DNA from: Corynebacterium glaucum
GTDB lineage: Bacteria; Actinomycetota; Actinomycetes; Mycobacteriales; Mycobacteriaceae
Reading direction: 5' to 3'
DNA length: 64,000 nt
Assembly (NCBI RefSeq): GCF_002287505.1
Contig: NZ_CP019688.1
Span: 744,001-808,000, forward strand
Shown: positions 45,327 through 54,096 of the stretch, piece after piece
Position numbering within the stretch: position 1 is the stretch's first letter
How the letters are laid out: the number at the start of each line of letters is the position of its first letter
The notes under the pieces: generated by a model
The model's database searches: none
Told to the model about the DNA's origin: nothing
Seen by the model: only the letters and a program-made list of their open reading frames with translations
Program-made: the position numbers and the translations under genes

Positions 45327-46154
45327 CTAGTGCTTGTCGACGGCCAGGTCAACGCGGCCGATTTCCCACTCCTTATCCGCGAGCAGCGCGAGGACACCGG
45401 TGTCGTAGGGCAGGTGCGCGGCACCGAGGAGTACCAGCCCCGGAGTGTCGCGCAGGTGGGTATCCAGCGCGCTGGCCATCGCGGCGTTGCGTTTGAGCAT
45501 GGTGTCCGAGCGCTGCTCTGCGTCACTGAGTAGGCGGAGGTCTTGGTTTGCGTAGCGGGTGAACATGTCGAAGATCTCGTTCGATTCCGCGCCGCGGAGT
45601 TTCGCGCCGTAGTCATCGAGAGCTGCGTCGAGGTCGCTATCAGCGTCGAAGTGCGCGAACTGGTCGGCGGATTGCTCGAGCCCGGTGACTGGGATGTCGC
45701 GTTCGGCGGCGACGGTAATGAAGTGGTTCTCCATCTCGAAGCGCGGTTCTTCAAACAGCGGGGAGCGCAGCTGCGTTGCCGTCTTGACGAGCTGGGTGAG
45801 CACACCGATGGAAAGCGTTGGAAACTGTTCGCTGAGTGGGTTGAGGACTGGGGAACCGGCTGCGAAATCGTAGAGCCGATCGAGTTGCCCCGGTGTGGCT
45901 GGCCCGGTCCCCTGCGGTCCGAGCGCGCTGAGCCCAGTCTCTTGCATCTGCGTCGTCAGCTCCATCATCTCTTCCGGAGCGATTTCGACGTAGAGGTGGC
46001 CGAGGCGAATGAGGTGCTCTTCAAGCACGGCGGTCGGCATCGTGATGTGCGAGGTATCGATGACGTGCACGGTGCCGGCAACCACTGAGGTCGCACCCTC
46101 GGGTGACTTCAGTGTCCAGAACAGGGAATCTGCGAATCGCTCGTTGGGATGCAT
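45327..46154 (-). CDS. TraB/GumN-like protein
   Basis: This is a 275-residue soluble protein, largely helical. The N-terminal strand VVAGTVHVIDTSHI and the C-terminal LVLLGAAHLPYDTGVLALL fit the TraB/GumN (Tiki-like) fold, in which two GxxH-type motifs bind a metal. There is no signal peptide. It is divergent from ppk2 across 110 bases. Function unknown. I accept the family with moderate confidence since the pattern is short. Confidence 0.7.
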   Translation of the reverse strand: MHPNERFADSLFWTLKSPEGATSVVAGTVHVIDTSHITMPTAVLEEHLIRLGHLYVEIAPEEMMELTTQMQETGLSALGPQGTGPATPGQLDRLYDFAAGSPVLNPLSEQFPTLSIGVLTQLVKTATQLRSPLFEEPRFEMENHFITVAAERDIPVTGLEQSADQFAHFDADSDLDAALDDYGAKLRGAESNEIFDMFTRYANQDLRLLSDAEQRSDTMLKRNAAMASALDTHLRDTPGLVLLGAAHLPYDTGVLALLADKEWEIGRVDLAVDKH

Positions 46155-46264
46155 GGGGCCGATGATAGGGAAAGTCGTGCCATGATCCGGAGGGCTAACT
46201 GGGCTGCGGGGGAAGTGTATACCTCTGACGGGGAGCGAAAATGTGATCCGCTACGGTTGTCCGC

Positions 46265-47146
46265 ATGAGCGAAACGTCTGCCAGCAAACCGCCGAAGCTG
46301 TCCAAGAAGGCCTACGAGAAGGAGCTGCTGCGCCTGCAAGCAGAACTCGTCTCCATGCAGGAGTGGGTCGTGCAGACCGGCTCGCGCCTCGTGGTCATCA
46401 TGGAGGGCCGCGACGCCGCCGGTAAAGGCTCTGCAATCAAGCGCATCACGCAGTACCTCAACCCGCGCACCTGCCGTATCGAGGCGTTGCCGAAGCCGAC
46501 GGAGCGCGAGCAAGGGCAGTGGTACTTCCAGCGCTACGTCGAGAAGCTGCCGTCCGCCGGCGAGATCGTGATCTTCGACCGGTCTTGGTACAACCGCGCC
46601 GGCGTGGAGCGCGTGATGGGCTTTTGCACCTCGCAGGAGTACCGCCGTTTCCTGCACCAGGCGCCGATCTTTGAGCGGCTCTTGGTGGAAGACGGCATCA
46701 TGCTGCGCAAGTACTGGTTCTCTGTGTCTGACGAGGAGCAGTACCGTCGCTTTGAATCGCGCCGCCAGGATCCGTTGCGCCAGTGGAAGCTCTCTCCGAT
46801 GGACTTGGAATCAATCACCAAGTGGGAGGAGTACTCCCGCGCCAAGGACGAGATGTTCCTGCACACTGATATCCCGTCTGCGCCGTGGTACACGGTGGAG
46901 AGTGAGGACAAGAAGCGCTCGCGCATCAACGTGATCTCGCACCTGCTGTCTACGGTGCCCTACGAGCACCTCGAGCCGCAGCTGCCGGAGATCCCGGAGC
47001 GGCCCGAGCCGAGCGGTTACGAGCGCCCGCCGCGTGAGGAGTTCCGCTACGTGCCGGATGCTGCCGCGCAGCTGGAGGAGCGCAAGGTGGAGCCGAAGAA
47101 GGCGGCTAAGAAAGACGCTAAGAAGGGCAAGAAGAAGAAGGACTAG
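46265..47146 (+). CDS. ppk2: Polyphosphate kinase 2
   Basis: PPK2 enzymes use polyphosphate to phosphorylate nucleotides. The 293-residue product has the Walker A-like EGRDAAGKGSAIKRI (about 50-64) and FDRSWYNRAGVERVMGFC as Walker B/lid (about 103-120). It contains one PPK2 domain, the class that converts GDP or ADP to triphosphates in corynebacteria. The C-terminal 25 residues are very Lys/Ala-rich (KKAAKKDAKKGKKKKD), an unusual tail that could bind polyphosphate. Confidence 0.94.
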   Translation: MSETSASKPPKLSKKAYEKELLRLQAELVSMQEWVVQTGSRLVVIMEGRDAAGKGSAIKRITQYLNPRTCRIEALPKPTEREQGQWYFQRYVEKLPSAGEIVIFDRSWYNRAGVERVMGFCTSQEYRRFLHQAPIFERLLVEDGIMLRKYWFSVSDEEQYRRFESRRQDPLRQWKLSPMDLESITKWEEYSRAKDEMFLHTDIPSAPWYTVESEDKKRSRINVISHLLSTVPYEHLEPQLPEIPERPEPSGYERPPREEFRYVPDAAAQLEERKVEPKKAAKKDAKKGKKKKD

Positions 47147-47151
47147 CGACC

Positions 47152-47721
47152 CTACAGCGCGGTCTTCGGATACCCGCGCGGGGTGGACACCGTGCGGTCG
47201 CCCGGGATCCAGAACCGCAGTGGCGCGTCGGCGTTCTTCGAGATCCCGATGCGTGGCCCAGCCACCCATTCCGGCTCGGCGTCGCGCATCGCCAGCTCGA
47301 CCTTCGTACCGTTATCTTCAAGCCGCAGGCCCAGCGCTTGGCCGAGGTTGCCCGGCCCGCGCGCAAGGTTTTCAAATGGAATGAGTGCCCGATCCGGGCG
47401 CTGCCGGCGCTCGCGGGCGAGGTCTTCACCAGCGACCACCTCGCCGCCGCGCATGAGACACCCCTGCCCGTCGCCTTCGGGCGCGCACACGAGGTTGCCG
47501 TTGTGGTGGATGCCGTAAGAGAAGTACACGTACAGGCGCCCGGGTGGGCCGAACATCGTTGCGTTTCGCGCGGTCATGCCGTTGAACGTGTGGGCGGCGG
47601 CGTCGGCGGCACCGAGGTAGGCCTCCACCTCGGTGAGCCGAATGCTCACGCCGTTCATGGTGATCACACAGCCGAGCAGTTGCGGACCAACCACGTCGGC
47701 CGGTTGGGAGAAGTCGATCAC
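47152..47721 (-). CDS. DNA-3-methyladenine glycosylase II (AAG/MPG type)
   Basis: This 189-residue enzyme belongs to the eukaryote-like AAG fold. The catalytic Glu is in RLTEVEAYLGAADAAAHTFN, and the family core MFGPPGRLYVYFSYGIHHNG and LARGPGNLGQALGL are present. It excises alkylated or deaminated purines. I place the start at the GTG at 47721, which overlaps the HAD gene stop (GTGA); 47730 is an alternative. With tag at 28.4 kb the window encodes two unrelated alkylation-repair glycosylases. Confidence 0.92.
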   Translation of the reverse strand: MIDFSQPADVVGPQLLGCVITMNGVSIRLTEVEAYLGAADAAAHTFNGMTARNATMFGPPGRLYVYFSYGIHHNGNLVCAPEGDGQGCLMRGGEVVAGEDLARERRQRPDRALIPFENLARGPGNLGQALGLRLEDNGTKVELAMRDAEPEWVAGPRIGISKNADAPLRFWIPGDRTVSTPRGYPKTAL

Positions 47722-48512
47722 GCCAGCCACTCCCGCAGCTTGGCCACGGCCCCTTCCTCCGCAACGGTCCCGCACACCTCGTCGGCGATCGCTTTCACGT
47801 CGTCGTGCGCGTTGCCCATCGCCACCGCATGGCCGGCTGCCTGCAGCATGCCCAGATCATTCAGGTAGTCGCCGAAGGCGGCGGTATCGGCGGCATTGAT
47901 GCCAAGAGTCTCGGCGAGCGCCTCAAGCGCGCGGCCCTTGTCTGCGTCGGGGCGCATGATGTCGATCCAGTGCTTCGAGCTCAGCAGCACACGCAGCTCC
48001 GGGACGCGGCCCTTCACCCAGTCGAGCGCTTCCGTTTCAGCGTCGCCTTGGATGTACAGGGCGAGCTTCACCGTGGCGTTCAACGGGGCGTCGATAAGCG
48101 AAGCAAGCTCCTTCCGCGAGTGGTAGTAGTTGTTGATTTCTTCCGAGATTTCCGCTGGGAGATCCTCGCGGGTGAAGCAGACCTCTGGCGCGCACACCAC
48201 TGCATAGGCGGTAAAAGGCGCGTCCTCCAACGCCTCAACCAGGCGGCGTACCGGGGCTTCAGGCATCGGAGTCGTCGAAACGATCTCGCCCCTGTGCCAC
48301 ACCACCGCGCCGTTCTCCGCGATGAAGGTATCCGGCGCATCCTGCGCGAACATGTCCCGCAACGTAGCTAGCTGGCGGCCGGACGCCGGCGCAATGGTCA
48401 CGCCCTGCTCACGAGCCTCGGCCAGCACGGGCCAAAAGCTGTTCGGAATGTCACCCCCTGTGATGAGCAATGTGCCGTCCATATCCAGCGCTACAAGTCG
48501 GGGGGTGTGCAT
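47718..48512 (-). CDS. HAD-superfamily phosphatase, Cof type
   Basis: This 264-residue enzyme has HAD motif I as ALDMDGTLL (about 8-16), motif II in IAPASGRQLATL, a C2B cap region and motifs III/IV in DKGRALEALAETLGI and AAFGDYLNDLGML. This fits Cof/YbiV-type sugar-phosphate phosphatases. From the ATG at 48512; the longer open frame lies antisense to the next gene. It is co-translated with the glycosylase gene. Confidence 0.92.
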   Translation of the reverse strand: MHTPRLVALDMDGTLLITGGDIPNSFWPVLAEAREQGVTIAPASGRQLATLRDMFAQDAPDTFIAENGAVVWHRGEIVSTTPMPEAPVRRLVEALEDAPFTAYAVVCAPEVCFTREDLPAEISEEINNYYHSRKELASLIDAPLNATVKLALYIQGDAETEALDWVKGRVPELRVLLSSKHWIDIMRPDADKGRALEALAETLGINAADTAAFGDYLNDLGMLQAAGHAVAMGNAHDDVKAIADEVCGTVAEEGAVAKLREWLA

Positions 48513-48572
48513 ATCGGCCAGGGTACCGCCAATGCGGTGCGGCGCCGCGGTGTGATGTGGAACACTGGTCGC

Positions 48573-49580
48573 ATGACTGCACCGAACGAAAACACTGACA
48601 CCGAAGCCAAGGTTCTCACCGAGGTCCGCAACACCACCGGCGTGATCACGCTGAACCGCCCGAAGGGCCTGAACTCGCTGGACTATGACATGGTCAAGAT
48701 CATCGACGCGGCGCTGCGCGAGTGGGCCGAGGACGACCAGGTCGAGCGCGTCGTGATTACCTCCAACTCCAAGCACTTCTGCTCGGGCGGCGACGTCAAG
48801 TACGCCCGGCAGGCGATCCTGGACGGCGACGAGGCCACCGTGGATCAGTTCTTCGCCGACGAGTACGACATGAACCTGCGCCTGGCCAACTTTGGCAAGC
48901 CCTACATCGCCCTGGCCAACGGCGTGATCATGGGCGGCGGCATGGGCGTGTCCGCGCACGGCTCGCATTTCGTGGTTACCGAGGACGCGTTCGCCTCCAT
49001 GCCGGAGATGAACATCGGTTACATCACCGATGTCGGCATGAGCTTGACCTTGCAAAACCTGCCGAAGCGACCGTCGAAAAACCTCGGCAAATTCCTCGGC
49101 CTCACTGGCTACCGCATGACCCCGGACGACATGCTCGAGCTCGGCCTCGCCACCCACAAGGTCGCCTCGCTCGACGGTTTGCTCGATCGCATCGTGGAGG
49201 AGGGGGAGCTTTCGCTTGACGACGCCTCGGTAGCGCCGTCCTCAAGCACAATCGCGCAGTATTTCGACGATATTGAAGCGACCTTCGACGGCTCCTGGCC
49301 CGAGATCGAGGCGCGCCTTGAGGGCGCGTTCGGTGACTTTGTGCGCAGCCTGATCGCCAAAGCGTCGCCGTCGGCGCTGGTGGCTGCAGCCGAGCTGTTC
49401 GAGGCGAACGCGAAGCACGACCTCGCAGGTGCGCTCGAGAACGAGCGCGTGCTCGGCCAGGTCATCCGGCGCGAGCCCGACTTCGCAGAAGGCGTGCGCG
49501 CGGTACTGGTGGACAAGGACCAGGAGCCCAAGTTCGCCGAGCGGCCCGAGCCGGAGAAGTACCGCGCGGTGCTGAAGTAG
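48573..49580 (+). CDS. Enoyl-CoA hydratase/isomerase family protein (3-hydroxyisobutyryl-CoA hydrolase-like)
   Basis: The 335-residue crotonase-fold protein is longer than simple hydratases (about 260) and fits 3-hydroxyisobutyryl-CoA hydrolases of valine catabolism. Oxyanion-hole segments are KHFCSGGDVKYA (about 62-73) and NGVIMGGGMGVSAH. The acidic pair expected in the hydrolase is in SMPEMNIGYITDVG. The start is the ATG at 48573. No other branched-chain degradation genes are adjacent. Confidence 0.88.
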   Translation: MTAPNENTDTEAKVLTEVRNTTGVITLNRPKGLNSLDYDMVKIIDAALREWAEDDQVERVVITSNSKHFCSGGDVKYARQAILDGDEATVDQFFADEYDMNLRLANFGKPYIALANGVIMGGGMGVSAHGSHFVVTEDAFASMPEMNIGYITDVGMSLTLQNLPKRPSKNLGKFLGLTGYRMTPDDMLELGLATHKVASLDGLLDRIVEEGELSLDDASVAPSSSTIAQYFDDIEATFDGSWPEIEARLEGAFGDFVRSLIAKASPSALVAAAELFEANAKHDLAGALENERVLGQVIRREPDFAEGVRAVLVDKDQEPKFAERPEPEKYRAVLK

Positions 49581-51245
49581 CTAGAAACCGGCGCCGATGA
49601 TGCCGAGCTGCCAAGCGCCGAAGCCGAGCGCCGCGAGGATAGCAAGCACCGCGGTGACGGCGATCGCGATGGCGCCAGTCTTCGATGAACCGTCTCCGGT
49701 GGAGCCGTTCTCCGCCGAGCCGTCCTTCGACGAACCATCCTTGGTGTCGGCGCCCGGTGTGATGTCTGGGCGAGCCTTGGAATGGTCCGAGGTCGAACCG
49801 AGCGGCAGGCAGTCGGCCAGCTCCTCGATGGTGTAGAACGCGGAACCATCTACCACCGGCATGCAGCCAGCGTGGAACGGGATCTCAGCCTCGTTGTACA
49901 GCATGCGAACCAGGGTGACACCTTGGTCATTCTGGAACGCATCCCACTGGATGTTCGCGCCCATCGGATCGACGGTGTCGCCGCGCCACTTGGAGTTCTC
50001 ATACGTCATGAGCTCATCTGCCGGCACTCCCTTCTCGGAGCCCGGCAGCTTCAGCAATGCTGCGAGCGGAACAATGGCACCGGAGTGGCTGAACCGGTAC
50101 TCGGCGGCGATCTCGCCGCCGGCCGCGCGGTCCTTGACACCTTGAATCATGTGGTCCAGCAGCGGAGCGTAGTTGTCGTACGCCACGGTCTCGCCTTCGT
50201 TGGCGGGGCCCTTCTGGTAGTAGTCCTCGACATCGAGGAGGTACGCGAAGGTGGGGCCGATTTCATCGTCCATGAACTCGTTGAAGATCCACCCTTCGGC
50301 GGGTTTCGCTGCCTCGCGATCCATCGCCGGGGCGATGATGTACAGGTTGTAGAACTGCAGCGCAGCGTCGGCAACGCCTTCCACGGTGTTCTTGCCGTTC
50401 TGGGCAGTGAAGGTGAGGGACCCGTCGTCGATGCCATCGACGAAGTCCTGCGTGAAAATCTTCAGCAGAAGCTTCTGCGACGCTTCACGGGAAGCTGGTT
50501 TCGCATAGGCCTCATCGATCTTCGCTTCAACGATCTCCCCGTCTTCCCACGCTGCGTACCGCTCGTAGCTGTCGAGAGATTTGTCACCGTGGGCCTTGAG
50601 CAGGTCGGTTCGAGCCTCGATCTTGACGTGGTCGTCTTCCATGCCGTCGATCAAGTGGCTGTCCAGTTCAGGCTTCGCCGCGAGCAAGCTGCGGCCGAAC
50701 TCCCAGCCGGATTCCGTCGCGCGGTCTTCGCCGGACGACATGAACTTGACCTTTGCGTCAGACCCGACGATCGCGTTCAGCAGCTCGGTGTTTCGCTTTG
50801 CGTTCCGCTCGCCGATTCCTTGGAGTTCTTCGCGGCCGAACACGGTGAGGTTTCCGTAGCCGGTCTCTGGCCCGGTGAGCTCCTCGTTCGCCTTCGTCAT
50901 CGCCTTGACCTGCGGGATAAGGCGCTTACCCAGGTCAGTAAGTTGGCCGCGCTTTTCCGCCTCAAGGAGCATCTGCAGCGCGAGGTCGTCGTACTTGAAA
51001 CCGGAGAGTCCGCGCGATCCGTGGCGGTTCACGGTTGAGGTGTAGATCTGCTTGAAACCGGCAGGTGGCTGGCTGTAGCTAGAGATCGGAGCGGCGGGGG
51101 AATACGGCTGCTTGGTGGAGTAGTAGGTGGTCTGGTTCTCAGCCGCGAGCGCCGGAGTGGCCATAAGCGGCGCGGCGAGAGCGGCAGCAAGCGACATTGC
51201 GAGAGCGGTGCGGGTGGTTTTTGCGGACGCGGTCAGGGTGGTCAA
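49581..51245 (-). CDS. Secreted, C-terminally anchored histidine-type phosphatase
   Basis: The 554-residue product begins at a TTG (51245) preceded by GAGGAG. It has an N-terminal signal peptide ending near APLMATPALAAE. The histidine-phosphatase motif RHGSRG is at about residues 76-81. A second active-site-like segment RFSHSGAIVPLAALL lies near 385. A Ser/Asp/Gly-rich linker then leads to a C-terminal membrane segment (about 530-552). This resembles branch-2 acid phosphatases and phytase/MINPP-like enzymes. It probably acts on phosphorylated substrates outside the membrane. Confidence 0.85.
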   Translation of the reverse strand: MTTLTASAKTTRTALAMSLAAALAAPLMATPALAAENQTTYYSTKQPYSPAAPISSYSQPPAGFKQIYTSTVNRHGSRGLSGFKYDDLALQMLLEAEKRGQLTDLGKRLIPQVKAMTKANEELTGPETGYGNLTVFGREELQGIGERNAKRNTELLNAIVGSDAKVKFMSSGEDRATESGWEFGRSLLAAKPELDSHLIDGMEDDHVKIEARTDLLKAHGDKSLDSYERYAAWEDGEIVEAKIDEAYAKPASREASQKLLLKIFTQDFVDGIDDGSLTFTAQNGKNTVEGVADAALQFYNLYIIAPAMDREAAKPAEGWIFNEFMDDEIGPTFAYLLDVEDYYQKGPANEGETVAYDNYAPLLDHMIQGVKDRAAGGEIAAEYRFSHSGAIVPLAALLKLPGSEKGVPADELMTYENSKWRGDTVDPMGANIQWDAFQNDQGVTLVRMLYNEAEIPFHAGCMPVVDGSAFYTIEELADCLPLGSTSDHSKARPDITPGADTKDGSSKDGSAENGSTGDGSSKTGAIAIAVTAVLAILAALGFGAWQLGIIGAGF

Positions 51246-51448
51246 AACAGGCTCCTCAGATTGGGTGGCGGGCGCGCCCACCAAGCTACCGCCGCGGAGT
51301 TACCGCGCGATGAATGGCGGGTGAATATCCGTCTTCCCTTACCGCGCCTGAATTTGGCTTGGACGTTAGTATGGGGGGACGGTTTGAGCAGAGTATGCCC
51401 CCAAAAACCACATACGTGATTGATTTCAATGACCGCTTAAGGAGCGAC

Positions 51449-52909
51449 GTGACCGAGAACCAGGTGGACACCACCCCCCGCGACGACTGGAACCACAAGA
51501 TTGAGCTCGCGCAGGAGATGCTGCCGCTGATCAGCCGTCTGCACCGCGAACACAACGCAGTGACCTCGATTCACGGCCGTCTGCTCATCGGCTTGACCGA
51601 TATCGAAATCATCAAGGCGCACCGCTACGCACGTCGCATTGTGGAAAAGGAGCTGCCGCTGGATGAAACGCTGCCGATCCTGCGCGAACTCGTCGAGATG
51701 GACCTGGGCACCGCTTCGATCGACCTCGGCCACCTGGCGCACCTGTACAAGGAATCTGACCAGCAGGATCTGCGTGCGTTCCTGGAGGAGCAGCTCGCCG
51801 AGGTTGTCGGTACTTCCTCCGAACTCGAGGGTCGCGATGTCGTGCTCTACGGTTTCGGCCGCATCGGCCGCTTGCTTGCTCGCATCCTTATCGCCCGCGA
51901 GGCCACCTACGGTGGTGTCCGCCTGCGGGCCGTCGTGGTGCGCAAGAAGGGTGATGAGGACATCGTGAAGCGCGCGTCCCTGCTGCGCCGCGACTCGGTG
52001 CACGGTGCGTTCAACGGCACGATCACCGTGGACCGTGAGAATGACCTTATCTGGGCGAACGGCACTCCGATTCAGATGATCTACGCCGATTCCCCGTCTG
52101 AGATCGACTACACCCAGTACGGCATCGACAATGCCATCGTGGTGGACAACACCGGTGCATGGCGCGACCGCGATGGTCTGTCCCGCCACCTCGAATCCAA
52201 GGGCGTGGATCGCGTGCTGCTGACCGCACCGGGCAAGGGTGACATCCCGAACATCGTTTACGGCATTAACCAGGACATGATCGGGGACGACAAGATCCTC
52301 TCCGCCGCGTCCTGCACCACCAACGGCATCACTCCAGTACTCAAGGTGATCAACGACCGCTACGGTGTCGTCCACGGCCACGTGGAGACGGTGCACTCCT
52401 ACACCAACGACCAGAACCTGGCCGACAACTTCCACAAGGGCCCGCGCCGCGGCCGGGCAGCTGGCCTGAACATGGTGCTCACCGAGACCGGTGCAGCGAA
52501 GGCCGTCTCGAAGGCGCTGCCGGAGTTCGCCGGCAAGCTCACCGGTAACGCAATCCGCGTGCCCACGCCGGACGTGTCCATGGCGGTGATCAACCTGGAG
52601 TTGGAGCAGCAGGTGGACAAGGACGAGGTAAACAACTTCCTGCGCCGCGTCTCCACCGATTCCGAGCTGCGTCAGCAGATCGACTACATCCACTCCCCGG
52701 AGGTGGTCTCCACCGACCTGCTAGGCTCCACTCACGCAGGTGTCGTCGACGGCCTGGCCACCATCGCCTCCGGCAATCACCTGGTGCTCTATGTCTGGTA
52801 CGACAACGAGTACGGCTACTCCAACCAGGTTGTGCGTGTGGTTGAGGACATCGCAGGGGTGCGCCCGAAGATCTACCCGGCCCGCAAGGCGCCGGCTGAA
52901 ATCCAGTAG
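51449..52909 (+). CDS. gapB: Glyceraldehyde-3-phosphate dehydrogenase, GapB type with N-terminal extension
   Basis: From the GTG at 51449, with AAGGAG 5 bases upstream, the product is 486 residues. It has about 125 helical residues before the GAPDH core. The core starts with the nucleotide loop VLYGFGRIGRLLARIL (about 128-143), has catalytic Cys289 in SAASCTTNGITP and ends WYDNEYGYSNQVVRV. In C. glutamicum the GapB enzyme of this length is gluconeogenic and prefers NADP. The extension is a family feature, not a fusion artefact. It converges on sqdX. Confidence 0.93.
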   Translation: MTENQVDTTPRDDWNHKIELAQEMLPLISRLHREHNAVTSIHGRLLIGLTDIEIIKAHRYARRIVEKELPLDETLPILRELVEMDLGTASIDLGHLAHLYKESDQQDLRAFLEEQLAEVVGTSSELEGRDVVLYGFGRIGRLLARILIAREATYGGVRLRAVVVRKKGDEDIVKRASLLRRDSVHGAFNGTITVDRENDLIWANGTPIQMIYADSPSEIDYTQYGIDNAIVVDNTGAWRDRDGLSRHLESKGVDRVLLTAPGKGDIPNIVYGINQDMIGDDKILSAASCTTNGITPVLKVINDRYGVVHGHVETVHSYTNDQNLADNFHKGPRRGRAAGLNMVLTETGAAKAVSKALPEFAGKLTGNAIRVPTPDVSMAVINLELEQQVDKDEVNNFLRRVSTDSELRQQIDYIHSPEVVSTDLLGSTHAGVVDGLATIASGNHLVLYVWYDNEYGYSNQVVRVVEDIAGVRPKIYPARKAPAEIQ

Positions 52910-52938
52910 CCGATTGCCGCACCCTTCAGCGGCTCGGC
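52909..52938. terminator. Hairpin between convergent gapB and sqdX
   Basis: GCCGATTGCCGC (52909-52920) pairs with GCGGCTCGGC (52929-52938) over 10 bases with a 2-base bulge and an 8-base loop. It sits between the two stop codons. There is no T-run, so it may be a bidirectional, partly Rho-dependent terminator. Confidence 0.6.
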
Positions 52939-52942
52939 ACGC

Positions 52943-54091
52943 TTAGCGATGTAGCGCGCGGCGTGCCGTGATCGCTTTTTTGTAGACCTCCACAACGGCC
53001 TCGGTGGAGGTGCGCCAGTTCCAGTGCTCTGCCTCGGCGCGTGCTGCTTGTGCCATTTGCGTGTGCAAGGGGGCGTCGATAAGCAACTGCTCGAGCTTTT
53101 CCGCCCACGCGGAATCGGGCAGGGAGGGCTCGACCAAGAACCCGGTGGTGCCGTCGTCGACGACGAAGGGTAAGCCGCCGGCCTTGGCGGCGACCACCGG
53201 CACGCCGGACGCGAATGCCTCGAGTGCCGCGAAGCCGAGCGTTTCTGTGGTGGAGGGGAAAAGCAGTGCGTCGCCGGACGCGTAGGCCGCGTGCAACTCC
53301 TCGCCGGAGAGGTAGCCGGTGAGTGTGATCCAGTCGCGGTCGAAGGCTTTGCTGATCTCGCGGAACTGGGGTCCATCGCCGATGACGGCGAAGCGGGTGC
53401 CGGGGACACGGGCGCGCAGTTCCTCCATAATCGGCAGGCAGCGTTCGACGGATTTCTCGGCGGAAACACGACCGACGAAGATCACCAGGGGAGCGTCGGG
53501 GTGGCCGCCAGTGAGACGGGCGCGCATGTCCACGGTGCGCTTCCCCGGCGCGAAGCTCACCGTGTCCACTGCCTTCGGCCACAGCTCAACGTTGGGGATG
53601 CCGTAGCTCGCCGCGCGCTCCATCATCGGCCCGGAGGTGACCAGGTTGTACTGCGCCTTGCCGTGGAAGGTGCGAAGCCCCCACTCAGCTGCCGGTTTCG
53701 CCCACGGAATGCCCAGCTTGAGGGTGTATTCGGGTACGTCGGTGTGGAAGGAGCCGACCAGCGGCAGGCCCTGGAAGCTCACGATCAGGCTCGACCAGCC
53801 GGCAGTCCAGATGGGGTTGATCGCATGCACGACATCGGGTTGAAATTGCGCGAGCCTGCGGGGAATCACCGGAGTGATCAGGCCGAACTGGATCTCGGGG
53901 TAAACGGGCCTAAAGCTTAACGACGGCACGTGCACCACGTCGAACCCCGCATACTCATCCGGAGCGTCGCCGGTGGCGAAAATGAGCACCTCATGGCCTA
54001 GCTCTGCAAGCTGCTCGAGGTGGCGGATGGTGCGGGTGACTACACCGTCGATCTTCGGCAGGAAGACCTCGGTGAGGATGGCGATGCGCAC
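52943..54091 (-). CDS. sqdX: Glycosyltransferase family 4, sulfoquinovosyltransferase SqdX/SQD2-like
   Basis: This 382-residue GT4 enzyme starts at a GTG 5 bases after the sqdB-like stop. Segments parallel plant and cyanobacterial SQD2/SqdX: LWPKAVDTVSFAP, MRARLTGGHPDAPLVIFVGR, SAEKSVERCLPIM, ALLFPSTTETLGFAALEAFA and the closing GTTGFLVEP. Those enzymes transfer sulfoquinovose from UDP-sulfoquinovose to diacylglycerol. Many actinobacterial GT4 mannosyltransferases share the fold, so the specific acceptor is inferred from the adjacent UDP-sulfoquinovose synthase-like gene. Confidence 0.75.
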   Translation of the reverse strand: MRIAILTEVFLPKIDGVVTRTIRHLEQLAELGHEVLIFATGDAPDEYAGFDVVHVPSLSFRPVYPEIQFGLITPVIPRRLAQFQPDVVHAINPIWTAGWSSLIVSFQGLPLVGSFHTDVPEYTLKLGIPWAKPAAEWGLRTFHGKAQYNLVTSGPMMERAASYGIPNVELWPKAVDTVSFAPGKRTVDMRARLTGGHPDAPLVIFVGRVSAEKSVERCLPIMEELRARVPGTRFAVIGDGPQFREISKAFDRDWITLTGYLSGEELHAAYASGDALLFPSTTETLGFAALEAFASGVPVVAAKAGGLPFVVDDGTTGFLVEPSLPDSAWAEKLEQLLIDAPLHTQMAQAARAEAEHWNWRTSTEAVVEVYKKAITARRALHR

Positions 54092-54096
54092 TGCGG

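Noticed and set aside
49782..51038. A 418-codon plus-strand frame
   Set aside because: Antisense to the secreted histidine phosphatase, which has a signal peptide, RHGSRG and a C-terminal anchor.
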